A stretch of 64,000 nt of DNA, taken from contig JAKSZP010013342.1 in assembly GCA_022478985.1 (NCBI GenBank), positions 62,001 through 126,000 of the forward strand, in the 5' to 3' direction. The notes under the pieces are model-generated. The model ran no database searches and was not told the origin of the DNA. It was given only the letters and a program-made list of their open reading frames with translations. Of the stretch, positions 1 through 8,863 are shown one piece after another; the stretch's first letter is position 1; each line of letters begins with the position of its first letter. The stretch is from Massospora cicadina. Lineage: Eukaryota > Entomophthoromycota > Entomophthoromycetes > Entomophthorales > Entomophthoraceae. Position numbers and translations under genes: made by a program.

Positions 1-73
1 TAAAGACCATTCTGGGTATTTTCTATTGACTGCCACCCTCTCCTCGCCTTAAGGGAAACTTACCACTACTATT

Positions 74-435
74 TTGGTGGATACTGGCACTACTGGAAAC
101 TATATGGACCAGTACTTAGCCGACTACCTTGGGCTGAGTTACTTGCCAGGTGATGTGGTTAGAGGAGGGGTGTCCCAGGGTATTCCCACTCTGAAGATCA
201 TTAGAACAGTGGATTATCAGGTTGGCAAGTACCACTTGTCTGATCACTTCAGTGCGATCAAAAACCTCCTGTTCCCTATCATTTTGGGTGTGGAATGGTG
301 GTAGAAGTTTGACATAAGAACTAACCTGAAGGAGAATACCTTGTCTCTCACCATGAAAAATGGTCGCACATTTGTTTTGCCTTTGTCCAAAGAAAATGCC
401 CCAGGCGACTTGCCCCACTGGCCCCACCGTATCCC
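74..435 (+). pseudogene. Protease and linker region of chromovirus A pol
   Basis: The frame begins near the left edge with an aspartic protease active-site motif VDTGTTGNYM. It continues through a hydrophobic stretch and a conserved GVEWW block like the one that closes retroviral-type proteases in Gypsy elements. A TAG at 302-304 interrupts the frame, which reads on in the same phase; the stop is best read as a former CAG or TGG codon. A frame change near 436-560 leads into the reverse transcriptase. The family role is cleavage of the Gag-Pol polyprotein in the virus-like particle. The true start is outside the window. Confidence 0.75.
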
Positions 436-1395
436 TTGTATCCTTGCCTCAATGCAGAAGCCCTCAGTGGAAATCCCTATACCTTTTTGCTTGGGGGTTT
501 GGAATCCTCTTTTGATGCAGCATCTGCCAACGCACTCCCTGAGCACTCTGAGTTTGATTGTGACTTCAAGCTCACGGTGGATCTAGTGCATATCTCTTCT
601 CCTATTTACCCTTTAACTGTCCGGGAGGAAGAGGCGTTGAATATGTGGGTGAAAGAACAGTTAGCCAAGGGTGCGATTTTTCAGCGTTCCTCCCCTGTAT
701 GCTCCCCCCTACTCTTTGTGGGGAAGTCTGATGGTACCTTATGCCACTGCGTAGACTATGGTAACCTTAACAACGTTACTGTACCAGACCTCCATCACAT
801 CCCTTTGGATTCGCAGATTGCACGTTATGTGGAGAAGGCGAAGGTCTTCTCCAAGTTGGATTGCCTCAACGCGTTCAATCAGATTCGGATTAAAAAGGGA
901 CAAGAGTGGTTGACCGCATTCCGTACCTGAAGAGGGATCTTCCAGTTTCAGGTCATGCCCTTTGGGCTTAAGAATGCTCCTGCTATCTTCCAACGCCGCA
1001 TTGATGCAGCGTTGGGGGACCTGTTAGGGGTATGCGCGGTCGCTTACATGGATGATATCCTGGTGTTTTCCCCTGATCAGGAATCCCATGCAGGTCACCT
1101 TTGACAGGTGGTGGAGCAGTTAAAGGCAGCCAGCCTTACGTTGAAAATATCAAAGTGCGAGTTCTTTAAGTCCCAGGTCACGTTTCTGGGCAACGTTGTG
1201 TTTGACCAAGGACACATGATAACTCCAGACAAGGAGAAGGCGATTTGTGAGTGGCCCACTCCAACGTCAGTAAAGGAGTTGAAAAGTTTTTTAGGGACGT
1301 GTACATTCCTTAAGAAGTTCACCCCAAACCTTGCTGAAGTTGCCGCGCTTTTGTATAAGGCGAGTGGGGCAAAAGTACTACAGTGATCTTCCATT
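436..1395 (+). pseudogene. Reverse transcriptase domain of chromovirus A
   Basis: One frame carries the Gypsy reverse transcriptase motifs in order: GAIFQRSSPVCSPLLFVGKS near 676-730, a VDYGNLN block, FSKLDCLNAFNQIRI near 850-890, VMPFGLKNAP near 952-980, and the catalytic YMDD at 1045-1056, followed by the connection segment with FLGNVVF. Stops at 928-930, 1102-1104 and 1384-1386 are all TGA and the frame resumes in phase after each. By family comparison the first and third stand where tryptophan is usual and the second where arginine is usual, so single transitions explain them. The catalytic aspartates are intact, but the frame is not. Confidence 0.88.
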
Positions 1396-2990
1396 TTGGA
1401 AGACGCCTTCCAAGCAGTAAAGTGTACGTTGCTGTCCACTTCTGTTCTTCGCCATGTCAACCCAAAGAAAGAGTTTATTGTTGCTTCAGATGCCTCTAAC
1501 TTCGCCATAGCGGCAGCCCTTTTACAAGTAGGTGAAGATGGAATAGAGTATCCGGTGGGATATTTTTCTAGGAAGATGTTTTTGCCAGAGTTGAATTACG
1601 CCGTTTATGACAAGGAGTTACTAGCAGTGGTGGAGGCATTGACTTATTGGTGTCACCACTTGCATGGCTCTACCCAACCATTTCGTGTACGTACAGACCA
1701 CCGCGCCTTGCTGTACTACCGCGAACCTCATGTACTAACCCCATGGCAAACCCAGTGGCATGAGACCCTTGCCCAATTTGTGTTTTCTTATGAGTTCACC
1801 AAGAGCAAGGAGAATGGGTTGGCGGACGCCTTAAGCCACAACCCTGCCCTAGCTCCTGATCCCAAGGAGGTGGAGATGTACTATACCCAGTTGATGATTC
1901 CGCCAGGTCAGATTGCATCCCCACTTCCCACTCCCTTGGACAAGAAGCCAGCGCTTGCTCCTCTAGAAAATGTGGAGGAATATGGTATGTTCAGAAAAAT
2001 GGTCCTTTCTCAGCCATTGTCAGCTGAATATACTATGGTCCTTGCAAAGAGCGCCTTGAATCAGGAGGATATTTCCAGAGGTTATCACGTGAAGGATGAG
2101 ATGGTGTGGTTCCAGGGGCGCTTATGGGTTCCTGCTGGATCACCTCGCCTGGAAATCATCCGGGACCATCATGATGGAATCACTGTTGGTCATCCAGGAA
2201 AGGCGAAGACCCTTGAGCTTATCCGCCACACTTACAATTGGAAGGGATTAGCCGCTCAGGTAGGCCGGTACTGTAAAGAGTGCCTAGTCTGCAACCAAAT
2301 GAAACTGAATTGGCAGCCTCTCGTGGGGTTGTTGGTACCAGTCCAAAAGGCTGAGGGCCCTTGGACTTCCCTATTAGTTGATTTCGTTGTGGAGTTACCT
2401 AATTCTGATGGCTATGATGCTATTATGGTGGTGGTGGACCGTTTTACGAAGTTCGCCCACTTTATCTCTTGCCAGACCACGGTCACCATGGCGGAGATGG
2501 CTAGACTGTTTATTACCCATATGTTCGCCCTTCACGGGGTACCCCAGGAAATAGTGAGTGATTGGGGCCCCCAGTTTACCTCTGTCTTTTGAGAGGAGTT
2601 GTGTAAGGCTCTGCAAATCCGCCCTTGCCATTCAACTGCCTATCACCCCCAATCAGATGGGCAGATGGAACAAGTGAATCAGTGCCTTGAACAGTTCTTG
2701 CGGTGTTACACCACCGCAGATCATTTGGATTGGGTTTCTCATCTCCCTATGGCCCGATTTAGTTATAACAACGTGCAACATGCATCATTCGGTTGTTCCC
2801 CCTTCTTTGCCAACTATGGCTTAATCCCACCTTCAACATGGAGCCTGCTTGTGGGCCCAAGGTGGAAGCGGTGGTGGACTTTGCAAAAATGATCAAGAAG
2901 GTCCACAAAGGGGTGATCACGAATTTAGACGCGGCCATGCAGGCTTACAAGGAGAACGCAGATAGTAAGAGACGGGGTTGGACCAGCATA
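1396..2990 (+). pseudogene. RNase H and integrase core of chromovirus A
   Basis: A nearly 400-residue open stretch holds RNase H (ASDASNFAIAAAL near 1486-1525, YDKELLAVVEAL near 1608, RTDHRALLYY near 1693), then the integrase zinc-binding region with its H..H and C..C pairs (HHDGITVGH near 2168 and CKECLVCNQMK near 2275), then the catalytic core. The core has LLVDFVVELP near 2377, IVSDWGPQF near 2554 and the glutamate in DGQMEQVNQ near 2656. The usual SDRG reads SDWG. A TGA at 2590-2592 replaces a residue that is usually tryptophan. The frame shifts near 2820-2850 and again near 2975, so the product is broken. Confidence 0.88.
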
Positions 2991-3233
2991 TAAAGAAGGA
3001 GATCTGGTAATGCTGGATGCGAAAAACATCCCAATCAAGCAGCTATTCAAGAAGCTGGGACCTAAGAGAATTAGGCCTTACCGTGTTGTTAAGAAGGTGG
3101 GCCATGCCTCATACCAGTTGGATCTTCCCCCTCGTTTTATATCTTTTCTGTCTTCCATGAGAGCAAGCTTACGTTGTTTGAGGGCTCCCCCACAGAGATT
3201 CCCAAGGCATATCTCATGGATGGGGCGCCGAAG
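2991..3233 (+). pseudogene. Integrase C-terminal region of chromovirus A
   Basis: After two frame changes the sequence encodes YKEGDLVMLDAKNI followed by a segment with KLGPKRIRPYRVVKKVG and SYQLDLPPR. This is the GPF/Y-type C-terminal module that precedes the chromodomain in this family, where it contributes to DNA binding. A further frameshift near 3145 is needed to reach the chromodomain frame, which then reads FSVFHESKL near 3148. No independent start codon is expected, because this is the interior of a polyprotein. Confidence 0.8.
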
Positions 3234-3516
3234 TGGGAAGTGGAGGAGATTGTTGTCTCGCGTCATGTGAAGAGAAGAACGGAGTACCTGGTGTCATGAA
3301 AGGGGTTTGATGTGGCAGAGAATAGTTGGGTTCCTGTGCGGGATTGCGCCCATGCCCAAGAATTGATAGAGGCTTTCCACCAGCGTTTCCCCCAGGCCGC
3401 TGGCTCACAGTCACCCCCAATCACTGCCACTATGAAGTTGGCCCCCGCTCACAAGAACTTCTCCCTTGCTCATGCCCCTGGAGGGGGGGTGGAGCCCCTC
3501 AGGGAGAAGAGGGTAA
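3234..3516 (+). pseudogene. Chromodomain at the integrase C-terminus of chromovirus A
   Basis: The frame from 3234 reads WEVEEIVVSRHVKRRTEYLV, then a TGA at 3297-3299, then KGFDVAENSWVPV and a helix-like ELIEAFHQRFP ending near 3393. This matches the chromodomain pattern of an aromatic-VE start, YLV-W-KG and N-[TS]-W-[EV]-P. The TGA occupies the position of a conserved aromatic-cage tryptophan and is explained by TGG to TGA. The known role of the domain is to steer integration to heterochromatin marked by methylated histone H3. The tail after 3393 is rich in Pro and His, and the frame now runs on into the LTR without a stop. Confidence 0.88.
3501..3516 (+). other. Polypurine tract of chromovirus A
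   Basis: A purine-rich run, AGGGAGAAGAGGGTAA, lies directly against the TGTC that opens the 3' LTR. Its position and composition fit the polypurine tract that primes plus-strand cDNA synthesis. Confidence 0.7.
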
Positions 3517-4367
3517 TGTCATGTACCAATGACATTATTGTGGGTGTAAATGCTAAAGATAAGGCTGGGCGCCAAAAAGCCCAAAAGGTGAAACTTCAGG
3601 CCCTTCCAGACCTGAAGCATACCGTGGACCAGCGCTGGGTGCAGGCCAGGTATGCTCAGGTTGGCCTGGAGGAGGAACCTAGGGCCCAGCCTTGCAGCAA
3701 GGCATTCGCATTAAAATGAACTATTTACCAAATTAAGGTGGATGGTTTGGTGTGCTTAGTTTCAGAACAAGGGTTCAAAATCCGTTCCTGCTATGAAATA
3801 ACGCGCTCAGGTCAAATCCAACTTCAGTCAATAACTCGAGTGAAGTCAGTTTTGGCCTACTTTACTAACTTGGATGGAAGTATCGCCCTATTGGAAAGTC
3901 GCTGCTTGGGCCCACTGCGGCATAACCCCAATTTCCCCATCCAAGCTTAAATACATTTTCCCCTGACCAACATTCCTTGTTGGTCGTCTTTCCATTTTAA
4001 TAAAACCCAAATTTTTGCACATTTCTATGTTATTTCCAGTTAACCTGTGCGCGAACCTCTTTAAGGAGGTCTCACAATATATTAACCAATTGATTGTAAC
4101 CACAGTAAGACCTTCTTTTGGTGCTCCGTTGGGCTGCCCAGGTTCCCTCCAACCTGTGCCACTCCCTACTGCTCCCAACCAGCACCCCATCATTTCCGTT
4201 GAAGGTTTCCCACTGTGGATAACCACTTTTGCGGTTAGCTGCTCCAGCTCCAGCACCATCTGTGGGGCACTAGCAGCTGCCCTTATATCGGCTGGTTTCC
4301 TGGTATTGGCCTTGTGTGATCTGCACCAACATGCTGGGAAACGGAGAGTTACAGATACTCTCTGACA
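3517..4367 (+). repeat. 3' LTR of chromovirus A (851 bp)
   Basis: The LTR opens with TGTCATG and ends with TGACA. Both boundaries are confirmed by the solo LTR at 4917-5811, which is the same sequence in reverse and has sharp TG..CA ends plus a target duplication. A poly(A) signal, AATAAA, is at 3999-4004. Just upstream is a perfect 8-bp stem with a 5-nt loop (3965-3985). A second stem (GAGAGT/ACTCTC, 4344-4362) lies just before the terminal TGACA. Apparent reading frames inside the LTR have no family resemblance. Confidence 0.9.
3965..4004 (+). promoter_or_regulatory. Hairpin and poly(A) signal in LTR A
   Basis: GACCAACA (3965-3972) and TGTTGGTC (3978-3985) form a perfect 8-bp stem 13 bases upstream of AATAAA (3999-4004). 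The solo LTR keeps the hairpin core at the equivalent place (about 5343-5366, reverse strand), which suggests it is part of the family's R or 3'-end processing region. The function is inferred. Confidence 0.6.
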
Positions 4368-6714
4368 GCTACTTTGATATTGGGTTCCAAACAGAGGAGA
4401 ATGCAGTGGTGGCAATAACTCCTTTAATTTACAAAAAACCCCTATTCCCACTACCCATACTTGCCTCCCTTCAGACACCACCCTGGTGGTGTCATTTGCG
4501 AATCTCCCATCCCACCTCCCGCCCCAAGTTTTATAAGACCAGTTGGTCATGGGGCTTATGGCTTATGGCGCTCAGCCCAACCTCATCTTTGCAGTACCCT
4601 CTGTTGTGGAGTGCCTCACTGCCCCTCGCGCAACTGCCACCATCATCCCACACCACCCTGCCATAGCCCACCAAATCCCCCCTGTGCTAGTGTCACCGCA
4701 GCACCGGATCATATCTTTTGGGCTTAGGTCAATAATGGTTGGCAGATTTGTCCCCTCTGCTTTGGGCTTGAACATGCAAAAAGCTTGCCCACATACCACT
4801 TCCACTGATGCGGCTTCAGAGCCCCCCTCCGCGGGTTCTGTATGGGGTACTTTGCTGCCCTCTCCCACCCTCCACTCTCGTTTGATGGGCCAGAATGGGA
4901 AATCATCCCCCCAAATTGTCAAGAGAGTGTCTGTAACTCTCTTGTTCCCAGCAAGGTGATTTGGGATGTGAACCCACATTGCTAGGGAACTAGCCATTAA
5001 GAGAATGGAAAATGAGACACCTAGAATGGTGCTTGAGCAAAAGGTAACCTAGGCGAGGGTGTAAAGCACCACATATGAGACCAGGTAAGTAAGAAACCTC
5101 CCAACTTGAGTAGACACCAAAGGGGAGTCCATCTTCAAGGGTAATTGGGCGCTAGTAGACTTGGGTGTCTCAGTCTGGAGGGGACCTAAACAGCCCAAGA
5201 AAGCACCTGGGAATTGGGTAAATGGTGATAATAAGTAGAGGCCCACATGGTTGGAGACCTCCCTGAAGAGGTCAACCACCAAGCTCACCCAAGGAACCAT
5301 TGGAAAAATGTAAAAATAACGGATAAAATTTTTCAAGAAAAGTCAACCAACAAGGAATGTTGGTCGCAAAAATATATTTAAAGTGGGCTGGGGAAATTCA
5401 GGTTCTGCGGAAGTGCACCCAAGCCTTGAAACTCCAATAAACAGACACTTCCACCCGTTTTAGTAAAATACACCAAAAGTGCCTTCACTCAAGTAATTGA
5501 TTAAAGCCGTATTTTGCCTAAGCTTAAAATTTCATAGCTTGAGCGGGACTCAAACCCTTGCTCTCCAACCAGGCGAATTAAACCATCTATGTTTATAATG
5601 TAAATCGTTCGTTTTAGTGCCTGAGCTGAGATAAGAGGCTGGGAGTTTTGCACCCCATTAGTATCAACCTGGGCATGCTTGGCTTGCACCCAGCATTGAT
5701 CTAAGGTGTGTTTCAGGTCAGGAAGATCCTGAAGTTTCACCTTCTGGGCCTCCTATCACCCAGCCTTGTCTGTAGCATCAGTTCCTACTATAAAGTCATC
5801 CAACCATGACACAAATCCTCTAGCCAATCAGAGCCAGGCTTGGACCACCCCTCACACCCAAGCACCCACCCATTCACCCACTCCCACCCACCCAACTTCT
5901 AACATCACTATTCTTGTGAACCAAAATCCATAGGACCTATTGGCAGAGGTTGACGAATCAGGTAACATTCTCATTAGTGAGCATTCCGGTCAACCTCTCA
6001 GCCAATATGATTATGGTCAGGCTAAATTTTCTGACTTTGATAAAACCTCACCCCCCAGACATTTCACTCCTCTGCCAAATGCAGCCCCCTACCAAAGTGG
6101 CCACCAGCTCAACTTAGCTGTGGTGGCCTCTCCCCAGTGCTCAACCCTATGCAAAGCAGTGGCCCAATCAGTGGCTCAGTTCCAGCTAGGCCTGCCCACC
6201 TTCTTCTTCCCCCCAACTTCCCTGAATCTATATGCAGCGACATCTCAAAGTTATTTAATAATGCTGAAGCTGCTGTCATGAATGTCTCAATGCTTGCCAA
6301 ATTCAACCCTTTGGCTAAAATCACCTACCACAGTATCTCCCTTTTTGCCCAACTTCCTGAAGCCTGCAAAGAAGCTAAAATTCTTGTCGTGGCATTTATT
6401 GAAGCACTTTACCGCACTAATCTTAATGAGGAGGTGGAAAACTTGTACTACATTGACTTCCACCCACACTACGCGGATGCCCCAACACCCTGGCTCTCCA
6501 CTTTGATCTGCTACTTTAATCAAAATCCCATGATTGAGGTGCATATGTCTGAGGACCAACCCCCCAACCCCCCTCACCCTCTGCCATGGTGGGTTAGCAG
6601 TTTCTGCTCCCCACCTGGATAGTAGATTATTTCTTTCCATTCATTTTGGAGCAGTTTTTTTGTTTTAATTTCAGTATTGCCCATCCCCTGGTCAGCATAC
6701 CTCGAATAAATTTT
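4368..6714 (+). mobile_element. ORF1-only retroelement, copy a (5' part outside the window; interrupted)
   Basis: From 4368 the sequence matches the middle of the ORF1 found in copies c and d, starting in the block that reads YFDVGFQ in copy d. A solo LTR (4917-5811) interrupts it. It resumes at 5812/5817 and runs to a tail at about 6680-6714 with CTGGTCAGCATACCTCGAATAAA. The CCHC knuckle is recognisable near 4749-4788 (CPLCFGLEHAK), but a one-base loss destroys the last cysteine. The C-terminal helical region (6137-6600) is the best preserved part and reads DISKLFNNAEAAVMN. No reverse transcriptase follows. The 5' half presumably lies left of the window beyond chromovirus A. Confidence 0.8.
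4917..5811 (-). repeat. Solo LTR of chromovirus A family, reverse orientation (895 bp)
   Basis: The sequence begins TGTCAAGAGAG and ends CCATGACA, and is flanked on both sides by the 5-bp target duplication CAAAT (4912-4916 and 5812-5816). Read in reverse it aligns throughout with the 3' LTR at 3517-4367, including the two hairpins. No internal element sequence is present, so it is a solo LTR left by recombination between the two LTRs of a former full element. The terminal stem AAGAGAGT/ACTCTCTT is perfect here over 8 bp. Removing the LTR and one CAAAT restores continuity of the ORF1-only host element. Confidence 0.92.
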
Positions 6715-7185
6715 AGTATTTAAACTTATTGAATCACAAAATGAGTTGGAGCACAAATTTTGGATTGGACTAGGAATAGCCATATCAGGGAATATTAGAT
6801 TTCAGCCTATTGGAGCTCTTGTGACTTATCTCACTTTTATGGAACTATAGATAGAGGGTCAATAGCAGGTGGATAAATCTGTGAGGCAAGGATTTAATAT
6901 ATTTCACTCAAAAATTGTTGGGCAAGAAAATATTTGCATTTGATGAAACCCCTACAAGCTATATAGGGGGTGGTTGCAGGTTAGGTGGATAACTAAGTTA
7001 GCAAGGGGATGGAGAGGACCCTTGGAACAACTCCCCCAATTTTTCTGCAGGTTTAGCACAACCCTGCTACTAGCCATAGGGTGATTCAGCTGAGGATTGG
7101 GGGTAATAGTATTAACCCAATTTGTGGGGTTCCACCAATAATTGACCTGGGTTTTTTGGCCATGTTATTCATTTTAAAACCCAAA
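6715..7185. other. Intergenic sequence, no feature found
   Basis: Beyond the tail of copy a the sequence is AT-rich, with short degenerate echoes of AGGTGGATAA near 6868 and 6979. I see no coding frame, LTR or SINE here. Confidence 0.4.
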
Positions 7186-7202
7186 TCACTGTCAGTAATT
7201 AT

Positions 7203-7246
7203 TTTTTTAGTACTAGATGGTCCCAACCCAAGGGGGGGAATCGATG
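7203..7246 (-). mobile_element. Micro-insertion 1: 44-bp 3' end of a non-LTR element
   Basis: A 44-bp insert is flanked by the perfect 17-bp duplication TCACTGTCAGTAATTAT (7186-7202 and 7247-7263). On the minus strand it contains GGTTGGGACCATCTAGTAC and ends in CTAAAAAA. It is therefore a severely 5'-truncated retroposed 3' end. The same 3' sequence recurs in micro-insertions at 13139, 21846, 40013 and 54809. Confidence 0.9.
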
Positions 7247-7491
7247 TCACTGTCAGTAATTATCAGACTTGTAATTGTCTGACATATATACTTACAATTT
7301 GTAGTTATAGTCTGTTAAATAAGTACTTAATTCCTTTTTCTTTAAACTCAGAATTATTTTACAATTATTAATAATAATGAAATTAGTGTTATAATTATAT
7401 TATAGATGCCACTTTATATGTTCTAATTATGAGAGGTTGAAAATCTATATATCCATATAGAAAACTACCTTTCCAAAAGATAAATGATCTC

Positions 7492-7728
7492 CTGCCTCCT
7501 GAGTTCGATCCTGGTAATGGACTTTGGGTAGGGGACGATTTTGACTGTGTTGGTTTTGCGCACCAATGCCCCGAACCGAGATAGCGAATAGCAAAAGCGG
7601 TCCATGGAGTTCCTGGCCTATCATACGCCGCGCATGGAGGTTTTCCGGGTTTTATCCTCCTTTCCCATTTTTTTCACTTCCCTAATCGGTGCGGTATCGT
7701 CCCCAGGTCAGCCACCTCGAATAAAATT
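7492..7728 (+). mobile_element. tRNA-headed SINE, 5'-truncated copy (237 bp)
   Basis: The insert lies between direct repeats TAAATGATCTC (7481-7491 and 7729-7739). It starts inside a tRNA-like head, just upstream of the B box GAGTTCGATCC (7501-7511). It then follows the body of the SINE at 14550-14827, including the shared block GGTCCATGGAGTTCCTGGCC, and ends with CCCAGGTCAGC, ACCTCGAATAAA and an A/T tail. Compared with the longer copy, the A box is missing. Confidence 0.88.
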
Positions 7729-8064
7729 TAAATGATCTCATCCCACTGGCTTGGCGGCCAAAAAATCAATTAAGAATTTGTTTTAAAAAGATGGATCAAA
7801 TTATAGCTTCCTAGTCAATCAGATGTCAGCAAAAATTCTTTTAGTATCTTATATAATAAGCACCAAGTTATTTTTAATAAGCAGGCTAACCTTTAAAGTT
7901 GCAAAAAATTGTGAATAAAGTGAAAATTTAATAGCTGTAAATTAACTACACTCTTTAGATTCCAGTACTAGATCAATTAAGTTCACGTGCTTCAATAAGT
8001 TTACCCATAAAGCATTTAATGCAGGCAGGACAGTAACATCTATTCAGGGCGCGTGATCAATATT

Positions 8065-8357
8065 TTATTTATTCAGGACAAGCCGACCAGGCGACGGCAC
8101 TACCGAAATGGAAATGAAAAGAAATTCGATTTATAACTCGAACGGGGTCAACTCAATTGAAGGAAGTTTACTCACCTTCAGATCGGGACTCAAACTTTTT
8201 GGTTATATCATGGGTAAGGTGTTAGGTTTACCCTACTAACCGCCAATAGGAATTTTTGGCTGGCACCCCAAGCAATGTGTGAAGGGCAGGATCGAAACCG
8301 CAGCTTCAGGTTGGCAGTTGTACGCCCTACTTGCTTGCTTTCCACCCCATATGTAAC
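8065..8357 (-). mobile_element. Second tRNA-headed SINE family, minus strand (about 293 bp)
   Basis: Short repeats CAATATT flank the unit (8058-8064 and 8358-8364). On the minus strand a tRNA-like promoter is visible, with B box GGTTTCGATCC (8289-8299). The 3' end reads CGGTAGTGCCGTCGCCTGG, then TCGGC and a GAATAAATAAAA tail, clearly related to the tail of the SINE at 7492-7728. The head and body differ from that SINE, so this is a second family sharing the tail. A second B-box-like string, TTTGAGTCCCG, lies near 8183-8193. Confidence 0.72.
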
Positions 8358-8365
8358 CAATATTA

Positions 8366-8750
8366 GAGGTGTGAAAGTATCTGGTTATAATATAAGCAAA
8401 ATGTATTAGCAGAAAACACAAAGCTACTCTTATCAAGTAATCCTTAAGAACATAGTTTCTTTTAGGAAAATAGGCAAATTCTCAATTAATTAAAAAACTT
8501 GGTTTGCAGAAATAAACAAATAGTTAGTTATGAAACATGAACTATATAAGCGACCAAAATACTGAAATATTTCTGATAGTAAATATCAGGTTCATATGCT
8601 GCAATTAAAACTCACAAATTCCTAAGCATGATGGTTCCAAAGTGATCATTTAAAAAATCCTGGCAGTATGATAGAGCTGTAAAGTGAGGCTAAAATTTCA
8701 ATCAATTCACTGTCATCAATATGTACTCTTCTGTATAAATATATCTCTAT
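8366..8750. other. AT-rich intergenic sequence
   Basis: Between the SINE and copy b I see only AT-rich sequence with no coherent frame or repeat boundary. Confidence 0.4.
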
Positions 8751-8863
8751 AGATTCTAGTGTCAGAAAAAGCTTATCTTTCCACTTGAACTCACTTCTAA
8801 GCATTTTATTTAAAAAAGTAAACTGAGTTTACCACTCCATTTTGCTGTGACACCACACCACAG

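Larger units (their letters stand above)
1..4367 (+). mobile_element. Chromovirus A: Ty3/Gypsy LTR retrotransposon with chromodomain, 3' part
   Basis: The domain order is protease, reverse transcriptase, RNase H, integrase, chromodomain, purine tract and 3' LTR, which is the order of chromodomain-bearing Ty3/Gypsy elements. The 5' LTR and gag lie left of the window. The 3' LTR ends in TGACA at 4367 and the next bases continue the coding sequence of an ORF1-only retroelement in mid-frame. The element therefore sits inside that retroelement, and its other half should flank the missing 5' LTR; GCTAC (4368-4372) is the expected 5-bp target duplication. The body has several in-frame stops and at least three frameshifts, so it is inactive. 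The domain assignment is read directly; animal-type chromovirus is my inference from the integrase and chromodomain style. Confidence 0.9.

Noticed and set aside
928..3299. Alternative genetic code with TGA read as tryptophan, suggested by the stops in chromovirus A.
   Set aside because: In the Helitron many TGA codons fall at arginine positions, and TAG and TAA stops also occur in frame. Mutation of decayed copies explains all of them.
4015..4365. Open frames inside LTR A (for example 4015-4365 and 5049-5336 on the other strand) as genes.
   Set aside because: They are the same LTR sequence in two orientations, with no family motif.
6860..7000. A local duplication around AGGTGGATAA.
   Set aside because: Only short blocks match, with many differences and no defined edges.
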